Positions 44,811-52,694 of a stretch of 64,000 nucleotides of DNA are shown here, piece by piece. The translations under genes and the position numbers were made by a program. This stretch comes from Sphingobacteriales bacterium (GTDB lineage: Bacteria > Bacteroidota > Bacteroidia > Chitinophagales > Chitinophagaceae). Location: assembly GCA_004144175.1 (NCBI GenBank), contig SEFT01000016.1, positions 1-64,000 on the forward strand. The letters run 5' to 3'. Below the pieces are notes generated by a model. That model had not been told where the DNA came from, did no database searches, and was given only the letters and a program-made list of their open reading frames with translations. The number at the start of each line of letters is the position of its first letter. The stretch's first letter is position 1.

Positions 44811-45902
44811 TTGGGTATCAGAAATCCTAAAAAAATATTGGTAGCCCCACTCGATTGGGGATTGGGGCACACCACACGCTGTGCGCCCATCATCCGGCAC
44901 CTGCTACACGCCGGCCACGACGTAACTGTGGCAGGCAATGCAGCGCAAACGAATTGGTTATCAGGAAGTTTCCCAGGCATCCGAACCATACCGCTCGATG
45001 GTTATAATATAAGGTACGGGCGCACCCGCAGAGGCTTGATAGGGTCGATACTCCGGCAGATACCCCATATCCTGAAAACCATCAGCCGCGAACATCAGTG
45101 GCTGCTACAGGTGCAAAAAGACGAGCAATTCGACGGCATCATCTCTGACAACCGCTACGGGCTGCATCACCCCGAAGTGCCGTCGGTCATTATGACCCAC
45201 CAGCTGCAGATACATACGGGCATGGGACTAGCCGCCGATAGCCTATTGCGCAGTATGCACTACCGCTACCTGCAGCGCTTCAGCGAATGTTGGGTGGTGG
45301 ACGTACCCGGCCAACCCAACCTGAGCGGCAGCCTGGCGCACCCACCGGTGATGCCTGCAAATGGTAAATACATAGGCCTGCTCTCACAGCTGGACCCGGC
45401 AAGGCAACAGGCTGCTGAAAAACACCTGCTCGTACTGCTATCTGGTCCCGAACCCCAACGCAGTTTGCTCAGCGATCTGCTCTGGCAGCAGGTGCAGGGG
45501 TATGATGGCTCCGTAGCCTTTGTGGAGGGGGGCGACGATATATCCTCGCGTACCAGTATACCCAGCCACATAACCTACTACACGCGCATTACCAAAGATG
45601 CCCTGCAACCCCTGCTGACTAACGCCGGTATGGTAGTGTGCAGGAGCGGCTACTCCACCCTGATGGACCTGGCCTGCCTGGGCAAGAAGGCCATACTGAT
45701 ACCCACCCCCGGCCAAACGGAGCAGGAATACCTAGGCAGGTACCTGCAAGCGGAGCAAGTCTATCTCTCCATGCCACAGGAAGGTTTTAATCTGAATAAG
45801 GCATTGCAGCAGGCAAAGACATTTCCCTACCGGCAGCTGGATATTACGGAAGACTACTCCGTATACAAGGTGGTACTGAACCAATGGGTAGACAGGCTTT
45901 AG
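44811..45902 (+). CDS. MurG-like (GT28-type) glycosyltransferase
   Basis: 363 residues. KKILVAPLDWGLGHTTRCAPIIRHL is the N-terminal GT-B nucleotide/acceptor loop. GMVVCRSGYSTLMDLACLGKKAILIPTPGQTEQEYLGRYL in the C-terminal half is the UDP-sugar binding region of the MurG/GT28 type. It probably transfers a sugar to a lipid or cell-wall glycan at the inner membrane face; the substrate is unknown. The start is uncertain: the TTG at 44811 with AAGGA 5-6 nt upstream is used because no ATG lies before the first motif. Confidence 0.82.
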   Translation: MGIRNPKKILVAPLDWGLGHTTRCAPIIRHLLHAGHDVTVAGNAAQTNWLSGSFPGIRTIPLDGYNIRYGRTRRGLIGSILRQIPHILKTISREHQWLLQVQKDEQFDGIISDNRYGLHHPEVPSVIMTHQLQIHTGMGLAADSLLRSMHYRYLQRFSECWVVDVPGQPNLSGSLAHPPVMPANGKYIGLLSQLDPARQQAAEKHLLVLLSGPEPQRSLLSDLLWQQVQGYDGSVAFVEGGDDISSRTSIPSHITYYTRITKDALQPLLTNAGMVVCRSGYSTLMDLACLGKKAILIPTPGQTEQEYLGRYLQAEQVYLSMPQEGFNLNKALQQAKTFPYRQLDITEDYSVYKVVLNQWVDRL

Positions 45903-45917
45903 GATAATGCTTTTACC

Positions 45918-45925
45918 TACCTTTG
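45918..45925 (+). promoter_or_regulatory. Possible -7 element (TACCTTTG) for the EamA gene
   Basis: Exact TAnnTTTG match, ending 6 nt before the GTG at 45932. If used, the mRNA would be leaderless or nearly so. Confidence 0.4.
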
Positions 45926-45931
45926 CGCGCT

Positions 45932-46840
45932 GTGACGGATAAGTTCAAATCGCACCTGGCGCTGTTCGGCGCCAATATGTTTTACGGCGCCGGCTTTACG
46001 GTAGCCAAGCAGGTGATGCCCAGGCTGATAGAGCCGCTGGGTTTTATATTCATCCGCGTAAGCGCGGTGACGTTTTTGTTTTGGCTCAGCTACTTTGGCG
46101 GCAGCAAATATCAGGAGAGCATCGAAAGGAAAGACTGGCTAAGGCTGGTGCTGGGCGGCCTGTTTGGCGTAGCGCTCAACCAGATGCTGTTCTTCATGGG
46201 GCTCAACCTTACCTTCCCTATACACGCGTCGCTTATCATGATGAGCACACCGTTGCTTATCACCATCATAGCTATATTCATACTGCGTGAGCGCATCAAG
46301 TGGGAGAAAGGCTTTGGACTGCTGCTGGGTATAGGCGGCGCTACACTGCTGATGAGCGCCGGTAAAGAACTGACCATGACGGGCAACTCTGCCCTGGGCG
46401 ACTTCTTTATCTTCCTCAATGCCACATCGTACGCCGTGTACATGGTAATGATAAAGCCGCTGATGCACAAGTACCGGCCCATCATCGTAATACGCTGGGT
46501 GTTCCTCTTTGGCTTCCTCATGGTACTGCCATTTGGCTGGCCGCAGTTCGCAGCTATCGAGTGGTCGCAGTTTGGCGCCGGCGACTACCTGGCGGTATCG
46601 TTCATTGTTATCTGTACTACGTTCTTTACCTACCTGTGGAACATGTATGCACTCAAGCACCTGTCGCCTTCTACGGCAGGAGCCTACATCTACCTGCAAC
46701 CGATATTCGCCGCAGTCATATCCGTACTGGTGATGCACGAGCAACTGACCTGGGTAAAGATGCTGGCTACGCTGCTGATATTCTCGGGCGTTTATTTGGT
46801 TAACTTCGGCTTCAGGAGGAAAACAGATATAGCTAAATAG
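45932..46840 (+). CDS. EamA/DMT-family transporter
   Basis: 302 residues with ten predicted membrane helices in two EamA repeats (about 8-140 and 150-295). GANMFYGAGFTVAKQVMPRLIEP and FIRVSAVTFLFWL open the first repeat; ALKHLSPSTAGAYIYLQPIFAA closes the second. The DMT superfamily exports amino acids, metabolites or drugs; the substrate is unknown. Start chosen at GTG 45932; a TTG 9 nt upstream overlaps the putative -7 element. Confidence 0.87.
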   Translation: MTDKFKSHLALFGANMFYGAGFTVAKQVMPRLIEPLGFIFIRVSAVTFLFWLSYFGGSKYQESIERKDWLRLVLGGLFGVALNQMLFFMGLNLTFPIHASLIMMSTPLLITIIAIFILRERIKWEKGFGLLLGIGGATLLMSAGKELTMTGNSALGDFFIFLNATSYAVYMVMIKPLMHKYRPIIVIRWVFLFGFLMVLPFGWPQFAAIEWSQFGAGDYLAVSFIVICTTFFTYLWNMYALKHLSPSTAGAYIYLQPIFAAVISVLVMHEQLTWVKMLATLLIFSGVYLVNFGFRRKTDIAK

Positions 46841-46897
46841 CCAACCTATCATCAAAGGTTCGCGTCTTTTGTACTGCCTGTTTCGGCCACATACCTG

Positions 46898-47542
46898 ATG
46901 AGATATATACTGCTGCTGCTTTCGTTATTGGTTCCGTTTGCGATGGATGCGCAGGGAGTGTTTACCTCTGTGCACGGCGGTATGGCGAGATACAGCGCTA
47001 CAGAAACTAACGACCCATACGGCTCTATAAGGGTAGGCACTGACAGGAAGCACTTTCAATTTGGCGGTGCGCTTGAGTTTTCCTTTGGCAATGAATACAG
47101 GCATTTCTCACACCCTAATGTGTATGGGGTAATGAAATTCTACACTACGGAAAGTGTGACCTATGGTATTGCTCCCAATATATTTGCCAACTACAAGCTA
47201 CCCATAGGCAAGAGCTACCTATACGCTGGCGCCAGCCTCGGTATGTACTACTATCCCACCACCAGTTTTTCACTCGTGCTCTTCCCGGGTGAGGATGACT
47301 ACCTGCCAATGCGCCATATCAAATACCATTGGAATGCCATGCTGGGGGCGCAGGCAGGCTACAATCTGCACCTCAGCAAGAGCTTTGGTTTTAATCTGGA
47401 AGCGGGGTACAGAATAGTACCGGCACCGGGTAAGGATATCGTTTATATCCCGTTGTCAGTTGGTATCAGGTATACGCCTTTAAAGCGCATAAAAAAGCCC
47501 GGTACCAAGGCGCCGGGCAATGAAGTAAAAGAAACGCAGTAA
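46898..47542 (+). CDS. Outer-membrane beta-barrel protein
   Basis: 214 residues with a signal peptide (ending near MDAQG, about 22). About eight amphipathic strands follow, for example FQFGGALEFSFGNEYRHF, VTYGIAPNIFANYKLPIG, SYLYAGASLGMYYY, MLGAQAGYNLHLSKSFGFNLEAGYRI and LSVGIRYTPL: an OmpA/OprF-like eight-stranded barrel without a peptidoglycan-binding domain. Specific function unknown. Confidence 0.75.
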   Translation: MRYILLLLSLLVPFAMDAQGVFTSVHGGMARYSATETNDPYGSIRVGTDRKHFQFGGALEFSFGNEYRHFSHPNVYGVMKFYTTESVTYGIAPNIFANYKLPIGKSYLYAGASLGMYYYPTTSFSLVLFPGEDDYLPMRHIKYHWNAMLGAQAGYNLHLSKSFGFNLEAGYRIVPAPGKDIVYIPLSVGIRYTPLKRIKKPGTKAPGNEVKETQ

Positions 47543-47558
47543 AGCTATAGCCTTTCTA

Positions 47559-47999
47559 TTATTGCGGCTTTTGAGCAGCATAGCTCATCATCCAGTTGAT
47601 GCCGAATTTATCTACCAGCATACCGAAGTAATCGCCCCAGAAGGTATTGTTGAGTGGCATGGTAACTTGTCCGCCTTGCGCCAGCCCGTTGAATAGCTTA
47701 TCTGCTTCTTCTTTGCTATCTGCATTTATCGAGATAGAGAAGTTGTTGCCCGGCTTAAAGCTCGCAGACCACTCACCGCCTGTGTCGCTTCCCATCAGCA
47801 TGGTCTCTTTGCTTATCGGCAGCGAAACGTGCATGATGCGCTCGGCTTCTGCGCCTTCCATTGGTTTCATACCTTCTTGCGGAGGCATATCTTTAAAGCG
47901 GCCCAGATACGGGAACTCGCCGCCAAATACCGATTTGTAAAAATTGAAGGCTTCTTCGCAGTTGCCATTGAAGTTGAGGTAAACATTTACTGATGCCAT
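47559..47999 (-). CDS. VOC-family (PhnB-like, glyoxalase fold) protein
   Basis: 147 residues from MASVNVYLNFNGNCEEAFNFYK (ATG 47999; upstream frame to 48155 rejected as it has no family match). NVYLNFNGNCEEAFNFYKSVFGGEF and ADSKEEADKLFNGLAQGGQVTMPL...FWGDYFGMLVDKFGINWMMSY are typical of the PhnB/YdcJ-like metal-binding VOC group, also called 3-demethylubiquinone methyltransferase-like. The exact activity is unknown. Confidence 0.88.
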   Translation of the reverse strand: MASVNVYLNFNGNCEEAFNFYKSVFGGEFPYLGRFKDMPPQEGMKPMEGAEAERIMHVSLPISKETMLMGSDTGGEWSASFKPGNNFSISINADSKEEADKLFNGLAQGGQVTMPLNNTFWGDYFGMLVDKFGINWMMSYAAQKPQ

Positions 48000-48090
48000 A
48001 GTGTTGAATATTTTTTGTGTGATGTTGCAAATATAAACTTCTGCTTTTCTTAAACAGGGTGATTTTGCACTAATCAGACATCGGGTTATA

Positions 48091-48294
48091 CTATCTGTCC
48101 TTTTTGATTTTGGAAACAGATAGCTGTAATGGCGCACGGCTGAATTTGACATCATAGCCCAGCTTACGCATATACCTGGAAATAAAAATAATGATCGCTA
48201 TAGTGAGCAATATGTGTTGAATTATAATTCCTCTGAAAATGAAAGCAGGAATGAATACGAATGGCCAGTGACCATAACTAATACTTATATCCAA
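48091..48294 (-). CDS. Possible small membrane protein
   Basis: A 67-residue frame with two hydrophobic segments (about 10-24 and 26-40) and a basic C-terminus (VSKIKKDR). It has only a TTG start, so it may not be real. No family or neighbour link is evident. Apart from this frame the 367 nt between 48000 and 48366 hold nothing recognised. Confidence 0.35.
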   Translation of the reverse strand: MDISISYGHWPFVFIPAFIFRGIIIQHILLTIAIIIFISRYMRKLGYDVKFSRAPLQLSVSKIKKDR

Positions 48295-48366
48295 CCCTTA
48301 TATGTATTCTAAAGTTAAGATTATCAGGCCAAAGAGCAAAATAAAATTAGGATGTTACGCCAGGTA

Positions 48367-48843
48367 CTACGCAGGCACCTGCTCTCTTATCATCTTCTTA
48401 AGCAAACTTATTTGCCCCAAGTGATAGTGGCTATGTTCGATAAGGCCATGCAGGTTGCGATAGTAGATGCCATACTTATCATTCCTGAAAATCTCCCAAA
48501 GCCTTTCTTCCGGTAGCTGCTCTATAAGGCCGGCTAGTGTTTCTGCATTAGTAAAGGTCTTAGCCAACATATGCTGCCACTCCTCTTCCGATTGTAATGG
48601 CGGCAGCTCGAAGCTATACTTGTCGTGTGCCTCCAGCGGATTGCCTTGCAACACCTGTGTTATGGCGTCTACATAGTAATTCATATGAAAGACAAGCACG
48701 GCTATGGTGTTGAGTGAAGATACTTTGGTAGTGGCCTCCTTTAGCGTGACCCCGCCGAGTGTTTCCTTCATGCTTACGCAGGTCCAGTTGCCGCCGAAGT
48801 ATAGTTCTTTAAAGTGTTTGGCTACTTGTTGTGAGAGATTCAT
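48367..48843 (-). CDS. DinB-like four-helix protein
   Basis: 158 residues. The DinB/YfiT-like metal-binding histidines are seen in LVFHMNYYVDAI (about 53) and LIEHSHYHLGQISLLKKM (about 137 and 141). Related proteins include thiol transferases and stress-induced proteins, so the activity cannot be stated. It is monocistronic and divergent from the GNAT gene 114 nt away. Confidence 0.83.
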   Translation of the reverse strand: MNLSQQVAKHFKELYFGGNWTCVSMKETLGGVTLKEATTKVSSLNTIAVLVFHMNYYVDAITQVLQGNPLEAHDKYSFELPPLQSEEEWQHMLAKTFTNAETLAGLIEQLPEERLWEIFRNDKYGIYYRNLHGLIEHSHYHLGQISLLKKMIREQVPA

Positions 48844-48957
48844 ATAACTTTAAATTTTTCCAACCTTGGTAAGTTACATGAAAAATAATTTTTTAAGACG
48901 CATCACTTAACAGTGGCAATGAAGCCGTTTATAATCTGGTTTATCATGTATAGTATA

Positions 48958-49431
48958 ATGCCCGCTATAAAAATCGCATCCTTCCAGCCATCTTACCAGC
49001 ATGGTGTCGATGAACTGCTCCACTCGATAACACCCGAATATGCAGAACCATTTTATGATCCTCTCGGTAAGAAGATGGAAGACCTGTACCTGCTGTCTGG
49101 CAGGAGCTATTGGGTAGCATTAGTTGACGGACTAGTTGCAGGAACGGTAGGGGTGATCATTAGCAAGGAGTATGCTATACTGAAGAGTCTCTTTGTGGCA
49201 AAGGCGTACCGTGGCGGGCAACTGCAACTAGCCAGCAAATTATTAGAAACTGCTACAGGTTTAGCCATAAAAGAAAAGTGCCCGGTGATATACCTGGGCA
49301 CTATGAAGCAATTTGAAGCGGCGCAGCGCTTTTATGAGAAGCATGGGTACATGCAAATAGATGCCACCAATATGCCTGCGGATATACCGCCCAATGAATA
49401 CGATACTGTCTTTTACAAAAAAGACCTTTAG
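48958..49431 (+). CDS. GNAT-family N-acetyltransferase
   Basis: 157 residues from MPAIKIASFQPSYQHGVDEL (ATG 48958; a GTG at 48913 and an ATG at 48919 extend the frame by an unlikely hydrophobic stretch). The acetyl-CoA motif A is ILKSLFVAKAYRGGQLQLASKLL and the C-terminal FYEKHGYMQID is motif B. The substrate is unknown. Its stop abuts the convergent T9SS gene at 49432. Confidence 0.82.
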   Translation: MPAIKIASFQPSYQHGVDELLHSITPEYAEPFYDPLGKKMEDLYLLSGRSYWVALVDGLVAGTVGVIISKEYAILKSLFVAKAYRGGQLQLASKLLETATGLAIKEKCPVIYLGTMKQFEAAQRFYEKHGYMQIDATNMPADIPPNEYDTVFYKKDL

Positions 49432-51984
49432 CTACATCTTCGTGATCCTCTTTACGAGCTGTTGCCCGCCTGACAATGCTTTGATAAAATATACCCCGCG
49501 CGATACATTGCCAAGGTCTATCGTGAGACTCAGGCTGTTGGCAGATGTGCCTTTTATGATATCCCTTCCGTAGCTATCTGTTACCGCATATTCATCTATC
49601 ACCGCACGCGATGTAATGATGAATGTTCCATTTGACGGGTTAGGATAGACCGTAAGATAGCCTTTGCCCGATGGTGTACCTGTTACATTTATTACCGATG
49701 TAACTGCCTCTGAACGATGCTTACCTGCAATTACCCGATACGTAAAGCTATCTATACCTGTAAATCCTTCTTCGGGTACGTAGGTAACAGAACCGTTGCG
49801 CTCCACAAATAAAAGCCCATTTACAGGTGCCCTGTCAATGGCTGCTTCCATAACTGATCCGTCGAGACTCCAGTCGTTCCGTAGCAATCCTGAGTCGGCA
49901 GGTATTGTTAGCCTCATGCCTGCTTTTACATCAAAAGTATCGGTGACAGCCATCGGGTTGCCGGGGAAATCTTTGAGTTGTTCTTTAGCTATCAGGTAAG
50001 ATTCCTTAAGGTAAGGTACCACGTCTGTTGCACTATTCCATTCGGGCCAAGAGAATCTGTTCTGTGTCATCGCAAAGAAGTTGTTGTAAGCAATGCTTAC
50101 TGCAATGCCGTCCGATTTCAGCAGCTCTCTTTCTGCAGTGCTGCGGTCATCATTCATCACCATCATAGTGCTGGGGTCTATGATATTCAGCAGCGTCCAA
50201 GGCAGTTTTACCTCAATTGCAAAGCTATCAAGCTTTACGGCGTCCATAGATGTAGGTGGTAGTCCCAGCCTGTTCACTCGTAATGAACCTATGTACTGCA
50301 CTTCCTGCTCATTGTTGTTATTCTTCCAGCGTACGATCTTCCAGGGTTTGCCATCGGTAGGTACTGATCTGTATAGCTGTTCAGGTGCCGACGTCTTATG
50401 CCAGATGCCGTACAGGTCATAGGCTTCGGTTACGAATAGCTCGGCCCTGTCGTTTGTGATCATTAATGCAAACTCTGCACGCTTGCTTATTTGCTTGCCA
50501 TTCGGCAATATCGATTCTCCTTTGGTAGAGTCATATGTATCGAATGCGATCCAAACCGTATCGAGTATTGGCAGTGGTTTTTGTATCTTCAGCTTTAGCC
50601 ATAGATAGGCAAAGTCGGCCCTGGCTTCCAGTTTTTCAACTGCGCAATTGGTGCAAAGGTCTTCCCAGGCTTGGTAAGGATTGTCTTTTTTGCGGAAGCC
50701 CATCACGCCAAAGTTCTGCTCGGCCGACATCACGTTTTGCCACAGTATGCGCCTGTCAGCGATGAAGTCCATCGGGTCTGTTATCCAGGTACGTTTGAAC
50801 CATTCATCCATCAGGGCAAATTGTACACCGCCACCACAGCCCGACTCCTCTATATTGTGCAGCAAGCGCATATTGGCATCCCCCTGTTCGCGCTCATCGA
50901 AACCACCATGGTGCATACCGGTGGTAGAATAGTGAGCTTTGCCCCAGCTCGATGGTACCCCATACTCGGCAATGATCAACGGCATATGGTGGTAATGCTC
51001 CTTGAGTGCTGTAAGGTAGCCGAGGTATGGGTTTTGGCCCAGGTAATCTCTATAGCCCGAATACTTTACGTCTTGGCTCATAAAGTCGGGGTAGTAAGGG
51101 TAGGCGTGGTAGCTAGCAAATACACCGGCTTTCGCGCCTGAGAAGTCCAGCTCTGATATGTCCAGCGAGGCACTGTCCTCGTACCTGTTTTTTTCAGAAG
51201 GGTGATACAAGGGATCGAGTGTAGGCCAGCTCGAAAAGCTGACAGGGCGCTGAGTCTCGTACTTATCATGCTCGTACGACAGCAGATAATCCATGCGTGC
51301 TATCACCCAGCTCTCAGCCGGTTTGGTGTTTTGTATCGTCAGGTACTTGCCTTTGAACGCTGTTATTTCCGCATGTTTCTCATTGGTATGCCATACCTCA
51401 GGCGGGTGCGTTTCGCGGCCTATGATATAGCTGATGGTCCATTTCGATACGTCTACCGTATAAGTACCGAATGCCTTACCGAAGCGATGGGCTATGGTAC
51501 GGTTACCATGCACGCAGTCCACATTCTCTTCTATCTCTTTATTGAAGAACGGCGTTAGCGTATGGAGGTCTTCGTCGTAGTTGGGCACTTCCTCTTCCAT
51601 CCATACACCTTGAAAAAGCAGTATAGGCGAATTGGCGTGGGCCCTGTTGAAGGAGTCAAGCACCTCGTAGAAGTGGGGGTAGTGCAATGTGTATAGCCTT
51701 ATGGTATTATAGCCTGCGTCGCGTATCAGTTGTAGCCAGTTGAAATAGTCGGCCTTAGATGCTTGCAGCTCACTCGGGAAGGTCCCCGGTACCGCAATGC
51801 CCATATTGATACCCTTGATGAACAGCGGTACGTACCGCTCACCATTCCACATGGTGATGTGCGTGCTGTCGGTCGAAAAGGGCAAATTGCCCCCATGGGC
51901 GTCCATCCGCTTCGGGATAAAAAAGAACAAAACAAGGCATGCAAAAAAAATCGTATTGCACCGGATCAGCTTGCAGATATTCAT
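49432..51984 (-). CDS. T9SS-exported glycosidase-like protein with cadherin-like domain
   Basis: 850 residues. After a signal peptide (about 1-29), residues 45-440 resemble a (beta/alpha)8 glycoside hydrolase of the GH2/GH5 clan: FIKGINMGIAVPG, YNTIRLYTLHYPHFYEVL, and LIIAEYGVPSSWG near 335 carrying the likely nucleophile Glu. Residues 450-660 are an unassigned beta-rich region. About 690-770 is a cadherin-like/Ig repeat (GLLFVERNGSVTYVPEEGF). The last 80 residues are a T9SS sorting domain (LTVYPNPSNGTFIITS...GVYFIKALSGGQQLVKR). It probably acts outside the cell on a polysaccharide; the substrate is unknown. Confidence 0.8.
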   Translation of the reverse strand: MNICKLIRCNTIFFACLVLFFFIPKRMDAHGGNLPFSTDSTHITMWNGERYVPLFIKGINMGIAVPGTFPSELQASKADYFNWLQLIRDAGYNTIRLYTLHYPHFYEVLDSFNRAHANSPILLFQGVWMEEEVPNYDEDLHTLTPFFNKEIEENVDCVHGNRTIAHRFGKAFGTYTVDVSKWTISYIIGRETHPPEVWHTNEKHAEITAFKGKYLTIQNTKPAESWVIARMDYLLSYEHDKYETQRPVSFSSWPTLDPLYHPSEKNRYEDSASLDISELDFSGAKAGVFASYHAYPYYPDFMSQDVKYSGYRDYLGQNPYLGYLTALKEHYHHMPLIIAEYGVPSSWGKAHYSTTGMHHGGFDEREQGDANMRLLHNIEESGCGGGVQFALMDEWFKRTWITDPMDFIADRRILWQNVMSAEQNFGVMGFRKKDNPYQAWEDLCTNCAVEKLEARADFAYLWLKLKIQKPLPILDTVWIAFDTYDSTKGESILPNGKQISKRAEFALMITNDRAELFVTEAYDLYGIWHKTSAPEQLYRSVPTDGKPWKIVRWKNNNNEQEVQYIGSLRVNRLGLPPTSMDAVKLDSFAIEVKLPWTLLNIIDPSTMMVMNDDRSTAERELLKSDGIAVSIAYNNFFAMTQNRFSWPEWNSATDVVPYLKESYLIAKEQLKDFPGNPMAVTDTFDVKAGMRLTIPADSGLLRNDWSLDGSVMEAAIDRAPVNGLLFVERNGSVTYVPEEGFTGIDSFTYRVIAGKHRSEAVTSVINVTGTPSGKGYLTVYPNPSNGTFIITSRAVIDEYAVTDSYGRDIIKGTSANSLSLTIDLGNVSRGVYFIKALSGGQQLVKRITKM

Positions 51985-52092
51985 AGTCGTAAGTAGCCGT
52001 TATATGTCTCTGGTTCAAAGATACCAAAAGGCCGCCAGATGCGTATCGCTCTCCTGACGGCCTTATTGAAATTTTGTATACAATGTCCATTC

Positions 52093-52587
52093 TTAATCAT
52101 ACTTCAGGCCGGGATGGCCGAGCAGTCTGCGCCATAGCGCCAGCTGGCCTATCAGGGTTGCTTCGCGGTACATGGTGAAACAGATCATGTCATACCATTT
52201 CATCTTCGTGCCGCCCATATCAAGATCGCTGTTCAGCTTCTGGTCGTCCATCTTTATAAGAGCCTCACGGGCTATGGGTGTTATGGCCTCCCAGTCGTTC
52301 AGGTATTCAGCTATGGTAGGGTATTTCGTCCCTTCTTTTATGCCTTGGTTATTTTTAAACAGCTCTTCGCCGGATTGCTTTATCGTCTTGTTGAACTCCG
52401 AAGCCATCATAAACCGCTGGTTGACGGCCGACCCGGCGATCCATGCCATGTGGTTGGCTTCGGTATCCAGGCGGTTGTGCATGTCATCCTCCGATAGCCC
52501 GACAAGCGCCTTTGGGAAAAAGCCGGTATGATAGTCGAATAGCTTTAGCAGTGCCTGTGTACGAGTGCTGACTGTTTTCTGTTCCAT
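52093..52587 (-). CDS. DinB-like protein
   Basis: 164 residues from MEQKTVSTRTQALLKLFDYHTGFF (ATG 52587). Helical, with HMAWIAGSAVNQRFMMA and MICFTMYREATLIGQLALWRRLLGHPG positions that match DinB helices 2 and 4; the last expected metal histidine appears as Arg in YREAT. It is therefore probably a degenerate or alternative-metal member. Role unknown. Confidence 0.7.
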   Translation of the reverse strand: MEQKTVSTRTQALLKLFDYHTGFFPKALVGLSEDDMHNRLDTEANHMAWIAGSAVNQRFMMASEFNKTIKQSGEELFKNNQGIKEGTKYPTIAEYLNDWEAITPIAREALIKMDDQKLNSDLDMGGTKMKWYDMICFTMYREATLIGQLALWRRLLGHPGLKYD

Positions 52588-52694
52588 AGTTATCGTTTGC
52601 AGTTTGTACAAACTTAGGCGAATGTCATTTTTATACGCGGGTGTTTTGCGTCTTATTCAGGTATGTTTGCGACAGAGCATAATACAGTATACTA

